This document shows, in pieces, positions 28,457-37,064 of a stretch of 64,000 nt of DNA. Below the pieces are notes generated by a model. It saw nothing but the letters and a program-made list of their open reading frames with translations. It made no database searches and was not told where the DNA came from. Position 1 is the first letter of the stretch. Every line of letters starts with the position of its first letter. The DNA comes from Glaciimonas immobilis (GTDB taxonomy: Bacteria > Pseudomonadota > Gammaproteobacteria > Burkholderiales > Burkholderiaceae_D). Both the position numbers and the translations under genes were made by a program. The stretch covers positions 372,001 through 436,000 of the forward strand of contig NZ_JAAOZT010000006.1 in assembly GCF_011947285.1 (NCBI RefSeq), given 5' to 3'.

Positions 28457-30166
28457 TTATGCCGCGGCTTCTGAGCGCTGTTCGATCGCTTGATTGGCGG
28501 CGTCGCTGGCAATGTCAATCTGACGGTTGATTGCACTCAGCACGGCCTTGAATGATGCTGTAACGATGTTGGCATCAATACCTACACCAAAGGCAGTCGG
28601 TGCATCGTTGAGTCGCAGTTCAATATAGCTGGCAGCATTTGCGTCCGCGCCAGCGCTGATGGCATGTTCATGGAAATCCATGACCTTAACGTCCAGTCCC
28701 AAAGCATCAACAAACGCATCAATCGGACCGTTTCCGGTGCCGTGCATGGTGTGCGGCTGACCGTCGCGCATGATATCAACTTCGATCTGAATTGGTTCGG
28801 CCTTGCTTGAGTCCTCAGTCATACGATGCGCGCGATAGACGTAAGGGCTTTGTTTGTCGAGATATTCTTCCTTGAAAATACGATAGATGTCGCTGGATGC
28901 AATCTCTTTGCCGCTCGAGTCCGCCGCCTTTTGGACAGCACGGCTGAATTCGATTTGCAAGCGACGTGGCATAACGAGGCCATATTCCTGCTCCAGCAAA
29001 TAAGCCATACCGCCTTTGCCGGACTGACTGTTGACGCGAATCACGGCATCGTAGCTGCGTCCGAGATCAATCGGGTCAATCGGCAAGTAGGGGACTTCCC
29101 ACATGGCGTCGGCCTGCTGGACCGCGAAACCTTTTTTGATAGCGTCCTGATGCGAGCCGGAAAATGCGGTGAAGACCAGATCGCCGACATACGGATGGCG
29201 CGGATGGACGGGAAGCTGGTTGCAATCCTCAACGCATTGACGCACGCTGTCGATGTCCGAAAAATCCAGTCCAGGATTGACGCCCTGCGTGTATAAGTTT
29301 AATGCCAACGTGACCAGATCGACGTTGCCGGTGCGCTCACCGTTGCCGAACAAACAGCCTTCCACGCGATCAGCGCCTGCCATCACGGCCAACTCTGCAG
29401 CGGCAACGCCGGTGCCACGATCATTGTGCGGATGCACGCTGATAATGACGGCGTCGCGGCGACTCAGGTTGCGGTGCATCCATTCAATTTGATCTGCGTA
29501 GACGTTGGGTGTGCTGCATTCAACCGTGGCTGGCAGGTTGAATACGATTTTACGCGATGGGGTGGCCTCCCAGGTCGCAGAGACAGCGTCGCAAATATCC
29601 TTGGAAAAATCCAGTTCGGTCATACTGAATGACTCGGGCGAATATTCAAATCGCCATTGCGTTTCTGGCATGGCATCGGTCAACTCTTTGACCAATTTTG
29701 TTCCGGCGATGGCGATATCCTTGATTTCATCGCGTGACATCTTAAAGACAATTTTACGAAAGGCTGGCGCGACCGAATTATAGAGATGCACCATCGCCCG
29801 CTTTGCGCCTTTGAGTGAGTCAACCGTCCTGCGGATCAACTCGTCCCGGGATTGCGTCAATACGATGATGGTCACATCGTCGGGGATACGGTTTTCTTCG
29901 ATCAATTTGCGGACAAAATCGAAGTCGGTTTGCGACGCCGAAGGAAATCCTACTTCAATTTCTTTCAGGCCTACCTTGATCAGCAACTCAAAGAAGCGCA
30001 TTTTGCGCTCCGCGTCCATCGGCTCAATCAGTGCCTGATTACCGTCACGTAAATCGGTACTCATCCAGATTGGCGGTACGCTGATGACTTGATCAGGCCA
30101 CGTGCGATCCCGCAATGGGATCGGCGGAAATGGGCGGTATTTAGTAGCTGGGTTTTGCAACATCAT
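28457..30166 (-). CDS. leuA: 2-isopropylmalate synthase, long (type 2) form
   Basis: A 569-residue enzyme condensing acetyl-CoA with 2-ketoisovalerate, the first step of leucine synthesis. The TIM-barrel begins with [12 protein letters not shown] and carries the metal motif HPHNDRG. The linker follows near 400 and the C-terminal LeuA allosteric domain (leucine feedback) from about 430. The start [11 protein letters not shown] has GAGG about 7 nt upstream. Length fits the 560-residue class. Monocistronic here. leuB/leuCD are not adjacent. Confidence 0.95.
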   Translation of the reverse strand: MMLQNPATKYRPFPPIPLRDRTWPDQVISVPPIWMSTDLRDGNQALIEPMDAERKMRFFELLIKVGLKEIEVGFPSASQTDFDFVRKLIEENRIPDDVTIIVLTQSRDELIRRTVDSLKGAKRAMVHLYNSVAPAFRKIVFKMSRDEIKDIAIAGTKLVKELTDAMPETQWRFEYSPESFSMTELDFSKDICDAVSATWEATPSRKIVFNLPATVECSTPNVYADQIEWMHRNLSRRDAVIISVHPHNDRGTGVAAAELAVMAGADRVEGCLFGNGERTGNVDLVTLALNLYTQGVNPGLDFSDIDSVRQCVEDCNQLPVHPRHPYVGDLVFTAFSGSHQDAIKKGFAVQQADAMWEVPYLPIDPIDLGRSYDAVIRVNSQSGKGGMAYLLEQEYGLVMPRRLQIEFSRAVQKAADSSGKEIASSDIYRIFKEEYLDKQSPYVYRAHRMTEDSSKAEPIQIEVDIMRDGQPHTMHGTGNGPIDAFVDALGLDVKVMDFHEHAISAGADANAASYIELRLNDAPTAFGVGIDANIVTASFKAVLSAINRQIDIASDAANQAIEQRSEAAA

Positions 30167-30254
30167 GTTGGGCCTCTATTGAAACTGTAATAGTTCGGTG
30201 ATATCTCGAAAATACTGGTGTGGCAAAAAGGCTGTCTGACGGGCCACTTGCTAA

Positions 30255-30479
30255 TTAACGCGAGGCCAGGCAACCGATCGGTAGCTTTAGCAGTCGGAAG
30301 TGGCGAACGCGCGCAAGCGGCGTATTTAGCGAGCCGACGAATGCGGCGATTAATGCGGCCATTAATGCGGCGATTAATCCGGCGATTAATGCGCCGCTAA
30401 TGAAATTGGCGCTGCAGAGAACGTTGAAGATAAGGGTAACGAGGAAAACAACGTTGAACGAGTTGGGCTTGGTAGACAT
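30255..30479 (-). CDS. Possible small membrane protein or Leu-rich leader upstream of leuA
   Basis: A 74-codon ORF on the leuA strand, 88 nt before leuA, with 13 Leu. It begins MSTKPNSFNVVFLVTLIF, a membrane-like segment, followed by a four-residue periodicity (ALIA GLIA ALMA ALIA) encoded by 12-bp repeats. No good ribosome binding site is visible. It could be a small inner-membrane protein, a leader influencing leuA, or chance. No family recognised. Confidence 0.3.
   Translation of the reverse strand: MSTKPNSFNVVFLVTLIFNVLCSANFISGALIAGLIAALMAALIAAFVGSLNTPLARVRHFRLLKLPIGCLASR
30346..30401. repeat. Imperfect 12-bp tandem repeat (GCGGCGATTAAT-like)
   Basis: About four imperfect units of GCGGCGATTAAT lie between 30346 and 30401, with variants GCGGCCATTAAT and CCGGCGATTAAT. 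On the minus strand they keep frame and encode Ala-Leu-Ile-Ala-like units. Confidence 0.75.
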
Positions 30480-30929
30480 TTTGTTTGCTTTTCAGATCCG
30501 AGATCTGTTTCCAGAATCTCTGCTTACTATATTTGGTGTAATTTTTGCTGCTGGCTTAAGGTAATTATTTTTCTAACATTTAGCCAGAGCAATCTCGTTA
30601 AAACTTGGTCGAGATCAAATTGCGCGTAGTAGCGATAGCGCTAGTAGCGGCAGTAGCAGCAGCAGTCCTGGCAGATAGCCAGTTGTGCGCGACAGAGAGC
30701 GGGAGGAGTGTTTTGCGTAAGACATGCCTTAATGTAGGGGATAGACAACAGGTATGTCAAGCGTTTATGCCAATCTATTTAGATCGGAGCTGCACTGCAG
30801 AGCTTGGGATATTGGCTGTGAGATAACTTGTGGAAAGTCCCGCCTATATGTGCAGGCATCGTCGCGCTAAATGGCAGCACTTTTCCGGCGCCCGTAAAGG
30901 CACGTGCGGCAGGTTTCAAACGGCGGGAT
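30480..30929. other. Intergenic region with a doubtful small ORF
   Basis: 450 bases. A TTG-initiated plus-strand ORF at 30605-30826 (73 codons) has a signal-peptide-like start (VVAIALVAAVAAAVLAD) and four Cys, but no ribosome binding site; I do not consider it established. Repeated 'gtagc' sequence explains its Ala/Val richness. Nothing else recognised. Confidence 0.25.
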
Positions 30930-31067
30930 TTACTTGCCAAATAATCCTATTAGTCCGATCACGATCAAATATAATGCGATGATGTAGTTGAGGAGCCGGG
31001 GGATAGCGAGAATTAAAACGCCAGCAATCAGCGACACTATGGGAGTCAGGTGGAGACCGATATTCAT
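30930..31067 (-). CDS. DUF3096-family small membrane protein
   Basis: A 45-residue, very hydrophobic protein: a short N-terminus, then two membrane segments centred on IVSLIAGVLILAIPRLLN and YIIALYLIVIGLIGLFGK. This pattern, including the central PRLLNYI, matches small DUF3096 proteins common in proteobacteria. Function unknown. A longer in-frame start at 31115 would add 16 polar residues and is less likely. Confidence 0.75.
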   Translation of the reverse strand: MNIGLHLTPIVSLIAGVLILAIPRLLNYIIALYLIVIGLIGLFGK

Positions 31068-31622
31068 GCTTTGTTCTTTCAAAGATGCCCTCGGGCGGAC
31101 CGCGAATACCCTCACAGAGAAGGAGAACTATGACATTTGCCAAACTGCAATGTCATGAGAAAGAATATACGGTTTTCACATAGGATTGAATGTAGGACAA
31201 GTTGCCATATGACTGTAAGATTTAGTCTTGAGAGTTAATTAATTGCTAAAGGAGCCTTGTTTTAGCAGATTAGCTGTAGCAACTCCGCATAAGTGAAGGG
31301 GCCTGAAGGCCAAAAGCGGAGATAACATGATAAAAAATCGGCTTGGCTACTACATTAATCAGTATAGACAGTATTCCTATGCAAATTAACGGTATGGCTA
31401 CTGCCGATAAAGGACACAACCACCTACACTTTTTTACAGGTCCCCGCATAGGCGACGTCACCCATAGCGTTACCTATGGCCGAACTAACCAAGGGCACAT
31501 TGTTAAAAAAAGATAAGGCGGCATTACTCCCTTCCCGGGGAATTGGGTTGCCGCAGTTGCCCAATTGCTGAGTTGCTCAACTGCTAAAATTCAAAGACAC
31601 TTAGAAGCATAGACAAGGTCTT
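31068..31622. other. Intergenic region with a 17-codon mini-ORF
   Basis: 555 bases. On the plus strand GAGAAGGAGAACT precedes ATG at 31130, opening a 17-codon ORF (M-T-F-A-K-L-Q-C-H-E-K-E-Y-T-V-F-T, stop at 31181). The start overlaps an inverted repeat TGACAT (31131-31136)/ATGTCA (31150-31155). The strong ribosome binding site is notable but function is unknown. A minus-strand ORF at 31270-31461 shows no support. No terminator recognised. Confidence 0.25.
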
Positions 31623-31973
31623 TCAATCCGGACGTGAACCCGAAATCAGGCGCGCTATAAATGTTGAAGCGGAGCGAGGTTGGCTCGGTGCGGCCCGTTC
31701 CGCAACTAGTGCCCATTGTTCCGATAACTGCTGACAGGTTGCGCGCAGTACCGGTGCCAGCGTCGGTAGTTCCGAAAGTGTGTGAAGATGATATTCAATC
31801 GTCGCCGCGGATTGCGCGCAGTGAGCGGGATCACCACTGCGCGTGTTGTATTGCGATATGCGCTGCAATACGGCAGAGACTAACAATTCGGGCGCAATAT
31901 CATTGGCGTTGATGTCGATTAATAGGGTGTTCGGCTCTCCCACTTGGCTTGCGGATGTCGCTGGATTGGTCAA
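31623..31973 (-). CDS. Hypothetical protein with an upstream Fur-like box
   Basis: A 116-residue soluble protein of no family I recognise. The middle is His/Ser/Leu-rich (AATIEYHLHTLSELPTL) and predicted helical, the C-terminus basic. A Fur-box-like AATGATTCTCATT lies about 40 nt upstream of the start (32011-32031), so iron-repressed expression is plausible. A GAAGC-type ribosome binding site precedes the ATG. No other iron-uptake gene is adjacent. Confidence 0.55.
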   Translation of the reverse strand: MTNPATSASQVGEPNTLLIDINANDIAPELLVSAVLQRISQYNTRSGDPAHCAQSAATIEYHLHTLSELPTLAPVLRATCQQLSEQWALVAERAAPSQPRSASTFIARLISGSRPD

Positions 31974-32010
31974 GTTAGCTTCCTTATCAAATTACAGGTT
32001 ACCGATTTAA

Positions 32011-32031
32011 ATAGTAATGATTCTCATTTAT
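32011..32031. promoter_or_regulatory. Candidate Fur box
   Basis: ATAGTAATGATTCTCATTTA resembles the GATAATGATAATCATTATC consensus; its core AATGATTCTCATT is typical of betaproteobacterial Fur sites. It lies between the divergence-free minus-strand genes, directly upstream of the hypothetical gene ending at 31623. Confidence 0.6.
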
Positions 32032-32113
32032 ATTATTGTCCTTGGCGGGTTTGAATGCAAGCGTTTAAATAGTTTTTTTGGCGGTAGCGATGGCGCTGAT
32101 TGGATCATCACGG

Positions 32114-33931
32114 CTATAAAGTTATGTTTTTTGAAACTGGCTCAACCCCGGGCGCGGCACTAAACAGTCGCTCACGCTTTTGCTCATCATCGAAATAAGA
32201 TTGGTAAGTTTTAATCAGATCACTGCGGCTAATAATCCCAATCAGGCGCTTTGTATCGCTATCCGCCACCACCGCCAGTCTTTCCAGATGATGGGTCGCC
32301 ATGCGCGCAGCGACGATACGACAGGTTTCACCTGGCAGCGCCACGATCAGCGGATGCTGTTGGTCCGGTCGGGGTAACATCGTCGCAATAGACTGGGTAG
32401 GATCGGCCAATGGACTGATGCTGGCCCGATCTATCATGCCGAGGAACTGATGTTCTGCATCGACAACGGGATAAGAGCGAAATTTTTGATCAGAGCCAAA
32501 ATGCAGTACCAAAGTCTCGCCAATGCTGAGGTGTGACGGTATCGAGGATACGACACTGCTCTGTAGCTCCTCCACGTGTTGCCTTTCCAGAGGATCAACC
32601 CCATATTCACGATAGATGTGAAAACCGCGGCGGGCGATTTTTTCCGTCATGATAGAGCGACGCATGGTTAACACCGTAAATCCATAAGCGACCCCTGAGG
32701 TTAATAATAACGGTAACAGTGCGTTAGTATCATGCGTCAACCCGAACGCAAATACGGCAGCAGTCAGTGGCGCACCCAGTACACCCGCCAGCACCGCTGC
32801 CATGCACACCAGCGGCCATAAATGGACATCGCCACCGGGTAGTAAAGGTGCGAGCAGCGTCCCTAGTCCCGCTCCAATAATTAACAACGGTGCGAGCACG
32901 CCACCAGAAGTGCCCGAGCCAAGCGCCAGCATCCAGATGATTGCCTTAACCAGTAACAGGCTCATGGCGACTTGCAATGCCAAATGGTTATTGAGCAAAT
33001 CGCCGATGACGTCATAGCCGACACCCAAAGCGCGCGGTTCGAAATAGCCGCCGATACCCACGGCCAGCCCGCCGATTGCAGGCCACCACATCCAGTGAAT
33101 TGGTAGCTTGCCGAACAGGTCTTCAATCTTGTACAAGGCCGTTGACATGAAGGCTGAGAGCGCCCCACCGCAAATTCCTGCAATGACACAGGAGAACATG
33201 GTGGCGATGCCGACAGCACCGGTTTGAAGCGGGAACAGCGGGCCTGCTTCCAATAGTAATGGTCGGGTAAAGCCGGCCACGGTACAGGCAACCAGCACCG
33301 GCAATAAACTGCGCGGTCGCAATTCAAACAGTAATAACTCGACTGCCAGTAACACGGCCGCAACTGGCGTGCCAAAAATAGCTGTCATGCCCGCGGTAGC
33401 GCCAGCGACCAATAAAGTTTTCCGTTCGGCGGAGGTGACGTGGAAATGCTGCGCGATCAACGATCCGATGGCACCGCCGGTCATGATGATCGGTCCTTCC
33501 GCGCCGAACGGTCCGCCACTTCCGATCACTATGCCGGACGATAAAGGTTTCAGAATCGCGACCTTGGCAGACATTTTACTTTTGCCAAACAGGATGGCTT
33601 CAATCGCTTCCGGAATGCCGTGACCGCGAATTTTCTCGCTGCCAAAACGCGCAATCAAGCCCACGATCAGCCCGCCGATAATCGGCAGCAAGATTACCCA
33701 TGCACCCAAATGATGTTCTGCCGGAGAACGCGCAGCAAACGACCAGGTTTGAAAGAAAAATAAATTCGTGAACAGATGGATTAAGGCGAGCAAGACGAAT
33801 GCTGACAACGTGCCACAACCACCGATGAGGACTGCGATCAACGAGATTTTTAGCAGACGTGGATCAGCGGAAAAATCGCGTCTCAAGTGATGGAGAGGGG
33901 AGTGAGAGGGCGCAAATTTAGATGTCTTCAT
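32114..33931 (-). CDS. ClC-type chloride channel/antiporter with CBS domains
   Basis: A 605-residue protein: ClC membrane core (about 25-430) followed by a tandem CBS pair (about 450-580). Selectivity-filter motifs are GHGIPE (usual GSGIPE), GAEGP (usual GREGP, gating Glu kept) and GGVLAP (usual GxFxP). Loss of the first Ser and the Phe suggests altered anion selectivity. A Glu in AVELLLFE could be the internal proton Glu, which would indicate exchange rather than channel activity, but the assignment is uncertain. The start overlaps the stop of a marR gene (TGATG). Confidence 0.88.
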   Translation of the reverse strand: MKTSKFAPSHSPLHHLRRDFSADPRLLKISLIAVLIGGCGTLSAFVLLALIHLFTNLFFFQTWSFAARSPAEHHLGAWVILLPIIGGLIVGLIARFGSEKIRGHGIPEAIEAILFGKSKMSAKVAILKPLSSGIVIGSGGPFGAEGPIIMTGGAIGSLIAQHFHVTSAERKTLLVAGATAGMTAIFGTPVAAVLLAVELLLFELRPRSLLPVLVACTVAGFTRPLLLEAGPLFPLQTGAVGIATMFSCVIAGICGGALSAFMSTALYKIEDLFGKLPIHWMWWPAIGGLAVGIGGYFEPRALGVGYDVIGDLLNNHLALQVAMSLLLVKAIIWMLALGSGTSGGVLAPLLIIGAGLGTLLAPLLPGGDVHLWPLVCMAAVLAGVLGAPLTAAVFAFGLTHDTNALLPLLLTSGVAYGFTVLTMRRSIMTEKIARRGFHIYREYGVDPLERQHVEELQSSVVSSIPSHLSIGETLVLHFGSDQKFRSYPVVDAEHQFLGMIDRASISPLADPTQSIATMLPRPDQQHPLIVALPGETCRIVAARMATHHLERLAVVADSDTKRLIGIISRSDLIKTYQSYFDDEQKRERLFSAAPGVEPVSKNITL

Positions 33932-34356
33932 CAGGACTGCTTCGCATTAATATTCGGGATTCTAAAAGTATCGCTCAAGGTGTTCAACTCATTATGATGA
34001 AGCCCGGCGAGCGTGGCCAGGCAACGTTCGCCAGCGGGTAATAGATAGACATTTACCTGCCGCCGGTCAATTTCGCTGGCGCGACGTTTTACTAACAACA
34101 GTTTTTCGCAGCGCGACACTAGCGCAACCACGCTGTGGTGCTGTGATTGCAAACGTTCCGCTAGCTCGCCGATAGTGGCCCATTCACGTCCGGGCGAACC
34201 CTTGACGTGCAACAAAAGAAGGTATTGCTGGGGAGTGACACCATTGTTCTGAGCGGCCTCTTCGCTGAAGCGCAAAAATTTGCGTAGTTGATAGCGAAAG
34301 GTCGAAAGAGCTTCGAAGTCCTGTTTCGTGAGCGGGGTAACTTTATCGGTTGTCAT
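33931..34356 (-). CDS. MarR-family transcriptional regulator
   Basis: A 141-residue winged-helix protein. WATIGELAERLQSQHHSVVALVSRCE (residues 60-85, recognition helix SVVALV) and the wing VKRRASEIDRRQVNVYLLPAGE are characteristic. It overlaps the ClC gene start by one nucleotide (TGATG), so the two are co-translated and the regulator may control the channel. Ligand unknown. Confidence 0.9.
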   Translation of the reverse strand: MTTDKVTPLTKQDFEALSTFRYQLRKFLRFSEEAAQNNGVTPQQYLLLLHVKGSPGREWATIGELAERLQSQHHSVVALVSRCEKLLLVKRRASEIDRRQVNVYLLPAGERCLATLAGLHHNELNTLSDTFRIPNINAKQS

Positions 34357-34449
34357 TTAGTGTGTTGAATGGCGGAAAAATGGAATTATATCAAATTACG
34401 ATATAAATTGTCGCTGCACTTGAAAACCGAAAATAATATAAAAAGAATG

Positions 34450-34475
34450 TGAAAAACCCGCCATAAAGCGGGTTT
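34450..34475 (-). terminator. Terminator after the DoxX gene
   Basis: An 8-bp stem AAACCCGC (34454-34461) with GCGGGTTT (34468-34475). Read on the minus strand it ends in TTTTTC, suiting the DoxX gene that finishes at 34607. Confidence 0.7.
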
Positions 34476-34606
34476 CAGAAAGCGAAGGTAATTTAGGTTA
34501 GGTCCCAACGCTAATGTGGATCAGCAGGCGCTGTCCTTTTTCTTTCCTCGGGCTAACTTAGTAACCCGCTACGCTGTCGCAGATCGATTGCGGATCGTTG
34601 ACCCAT

Positions 34607-35011
34607 TTAATTCCAGCGGCCACTGATCCCGCCCACGCTCATGCGCCCGGCACCGAGTAACAAAACCGCAAGTGCAGTGAATAAGTAAAAGCCTTGAAGT
34701 TCTAGCGCCCACCCGCCGGTTTCGGACAATGTGAGTAGTTGTTTACTGTGCACCAAAGAAAATGCGAATAACATATTCCCAACGATGATCAACGCGCCGA
34801 CCCGTGTCCAGATGCCAAGCAATACCATTAGGGGAGCCAGTACTTCCCCGACGTACACCAAATAGGCGACTGCTGGTGGCAAGCCCGCGCTACTTACTAA
34901 ACCAGCAACATAGCCGGGGCCGCTAAAAATCTTTGAAATGCCATGGAAAAGAATCAATATCGCTAGGGTCGCGCGTAGAATAAATTTACCAAGGTCGTCT
35001 GTGTTCCGCAT
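34607..35011 (-). CDS. DoxX-family membrane protein
   Basis: A 134-residue inner-membrane protein with four hydrophobic segments (about 10-28, 45-65, 70-90, 105-125) and the family pattern FHGISKIFSGP followed by VGEVLAPLMVLLGIWTR. DoxX/YphA proteins are linked to redox or thiol homeostasis in some bacteria; no specific role can be set here. It has its own terminator and is separated by 250 bp from marR. Confidence 0.88.
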   Translation of the reverse strand: MRNTDDLGKFILRATLAILILFHGISKIFSGPGYVAGLVSSAGLPPAVAYLVYVGEVLAPLMVLLGIWTRVGALIIVGNMLFAFSLVHSKQLLTLSETGGWALELQGFYLFTALAVLLLGAGRMSVGGISGRWN

Positions 35012-35209
35012 AAATGTCCTTTTTTATTTGGTCTACATAGTTTAATTAAAAACTCTCTGGTGGTAAACATACGTAATTCCACAGCGCGTATTTAAAAGGA
35101 ACCGATAGAGCCTTGTTCTGACAGACTATTTTTTTGTAATTTTTTCGCATTGCTTCCAGCGAGGGTGAGGCAGGGGAGTACTTCTCGTGGCGTTATCATG
35201 GATCACAGA

Positions 35210-35257
35210 ACCGCCATCATTGCAATTTTTTTCTGGAACCATTGCTGAGATGGCGGT
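35210..35257. other. Inverted repeat upstream of the small lipoprotein
   Basis: ACCGCCATC (35210-35218) and GATGGCGGT (35249-35257) form a perfect 9-bp inverted repeat with a 30-nt loop containing a run of seven T. Meaning unknown; it sits 50 nt before a small lipoprotein gene. Confidence 0.45.
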
Positions 35258-35309
35258 CCAATGATAACAATGGTCGGAATAATGGTTTTCGTTTTACGGA
35301 GAAATTAAT

Positions 35310-35552
35310 ATGACAGTGCATCGGACGGGGGCAGTTATGTATTTGATTGGGGGAATAGTCGGGTTGCTGACCGGTTGTCAGGAAAAACAAGCGCCATTGC
35401 CAAAGACGGTTAGTGCACCGTCACCTAGCGTGATCAGACCGGCTCAATCTGCTCCGCCCACACTCACCCCGCGGGTGCCGGTCATTCCGAAAGTCGGGGT
35501 GGTATCTTCCGTTTCCGTGACTTCAGCAATAGCGGCGTACCATGCGCTTTAA
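35310..35552 (+). CDS. Small proline-rich lipoprotein
   Basis: An 80-residue protein with a lipoprotein signal (MTVHRTGAVMYLIGGIVGLL then lipobox TGC at about residue 23). The rest is Pro/Ser/Val-rich and probably disordered. ACGGAG about 9 nt before the ATG supports expression. No family recognised; small outer-membrane lipoproteins of this type are common and poorly characterised. Confidence 0.6.
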   Translation: MTVHRTGAVMYLIGGIVGLLTGCQEKQAPLPKTVSAPSPSVIRPAQSAPPTLTPRVPVIPKVGVVSSVSVTSAIAAYHAL

Positions 35553-35764
35553 TAAAACGCACTGATCGCCAACTAAGCTGATTGCGTTTCGCCAAGGTCA
35601 ATATAAATATTGATACAGACGCCTGGCAGATCGTGCGAGTAAGCAACTCGCATGTTATCCGTATTGCATAAGCAGAGCCCGGGCACCGTGTAAGCCGTCA
35701 GCTGGATCGACCCTGGTGATCGACTGAAAAAAGTGGTTCGAAGAGTGGCTCACGCACCGCCAGA
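35553..35764. other. Gap after the small lipoprotein gene
   Basis: About 210 bases with one hairpin-like repeat GCGAGT/ACTCGC near 35634-35650 and no T-run. No gene recognised. Confidence 0.25.
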
Positions 35765-36019
35765 TCAATGAAAGTAGATACTACTCACAACAACTGGAAC
35801 CCCTGCCACCCCAGCGTTAATAACACGCCGCGCAACACCTTCTATCTTTGTCCGAAAGGCGCAGTATGTAATCAAGAGGTCAAGCTTGGGATCTTTAGAA
35901 TGAGATAGTATGGCGAGGGTTGCTGCGGGTACCAGACATAGGTATTGGCGATAATCGACCGTGACCGAAAAAAGAATTCCAGCGCGCGTCAGGCGCGGAG
36001 CAGCTACTACGTTGTCCAT
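35765..36019 (-). CDS. DUF1488-like small protein
   Basis: An 84-residue protein from the ATG at 36019, which has GGGAGA six nt upstream; an earlier in-frame ATG at 36052 lacks this. The pattern F-x-V-x-VD-x-R-x-Y-x-C in the first half, and FRTKIEGVARRVINAG then a Val-rich strand at the end, resembles DUF1488, small proteins widespread in Burkholderiales. Function unknown. The match is by eye, so moderate confidence. Confidence 0.5.
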   Translation of the reverse strand: MDNVVAAPRLTRAGILFSVTVDYRQYLCLVPAATLAILSHSKDPKLDLLITYCAFRTKIEGVARRVINAGVAGVPVVVSSIYFH

Positions 36020-36251
36020 CGTAATCTCCCCATTGCGATTTCGAAATGCCAATGCGACCAGCTACGTTATCGTTTGTACTGATGGTTGCGGGTTGTGCAA
36101 GGCACGCTTTGACCCTTTTTTTATCTTGCGCGAAAAACGGCTTGCTAGCAAGAAGTCATATCAAAATAAGCGGAACTTATCTCAACTTTCCGCATGTAGC
36201 AAGTTCCGACAACACTAGTGCCTTTATCGCAATATAATGCATGCAAGAAAT

Positions 36252-36509
36252 TCAAGGCCAGGGCATGGGTGTGACATTGATATATTGCGGCTCATGCTCG
36301 GCAGGGGAGTCATCGTTACCGCCCTCATGCTCACCTTTTGCGAGTTTCGCGCCAAGAATTTCACTCAACTCTCTCCCCGACGCCGAGAAATCGGATTCCA
36401 TCAACGGAAAAGATTCGACAGGCCAATGCTGCAGCGCCCAGTCTGTGTACTCGATATAGCGGCGTCTTAATTCGTCTGCATAGGCGTCGCGTTTTTCCTT
36501 GTCGTTCAT
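36252..36509 (-). CDS. Conserved-looking small hypothetical protein
   Basis: An 85-residue soluble, acidic protein beginning MNDKEKRDAYADELRRRY, with a strong AAGGAG six nt before the ATG. The first two-thirds look helical (HWPVESFPLMESDFSASGRELSEILGAKL in part); the C-terminus is Glu/Asp/Pro-rich. I do not recognise the family. The ribosome binding site and composition make a real gene likely. Confidence 0.65.
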   Translation of the reverse strand: MNDKEKRDAYADELRRRYIEYTDWALQHWPVESFPLMESDFSASGRELSEILGAKLAKGEHEGGNDDSPAEHEPQYINVTPMPWP

Positions 36510-37064
36510 ACGATACTCCTTAAAATGCCAGGCAATATATGAATAAGTTCGTGTAACTATGACCGTTCTGCGGACGCAACGTTTCTCTCGTTTCGCGAAA
36601 AAATAAGAGGAGAAAATTTCAAAGACCTTTTAGTTATACATTTTTTTAATATCAGATATTCGAATAATGAAGCATACATAAATCGTTAGAATCGATATAG
36701 TTATACCTGTCTCCTCCAACACCTCCTAAGGTTTGGATTTAGCCCGCAACCGAAAGGTCATGCGGGCTTTTTTTTGACGGTTGACCCTTGCAAGTAACTG
36801 CCTATTGCACTTAACAAGCCCAGTCACCTTATTCGCGCCGCCCCGCTTGACTACTTAGCTCGGAAAGAAGACGGACCTGATAAGGTTGAGGCGGATACTT
36901 TCAGCAGCTTTTAAGGGTAAGCCCATACTTCAGGCAGGATCGCCCACTTTTCGCCGGGGCTATTTACGCGATCCACGGAATGAGAACATACGGTTCTGTA
37001 GGAGGATAAATTATAAATAATTAATCATCTCAGCCTGCAACGAGGATTTTACAGGAGGAGGTTT
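36510..37064. other. Gap with an orphan terminator, possible small RNA
   Basis: 555 bases without a convincing ORF. The plus strand has a strong terminator at 36741-36776 but no upstream plus-strand gene for more than 1 kb. The AT-rich stretch 36600-36720 could hold a promoter (TATAGT near 36694) giving a short transcript. No known RNA family is recognised. Confidence 0.3.
36741..36776 (+). terminator. Strong orphan Rho-independent terminator
   Basis: AGCCCGCA (36741-36748) pairs with TGCGGGCT (36761-36768), followed by eight T residues. It is oriented to the right. No protein-coding gene precedes it on that strand, so it may end a small RNA, or act as a barrier before the minus-strand deaminase gene. 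Confidence 0.75.

Noticed and set aside
31270-31461. Minus-strand 63-codon ORF
   Set aside because: No ribosome binding site and composition looks like chance.
36046-36237. Plus-strand ORF with a lipobox-like LMVAGC
   Set aside because: It overlaps the 5' end of the DUF1488-like gene region, lacks a ribosome binding site and has no recognisable mature sequence.
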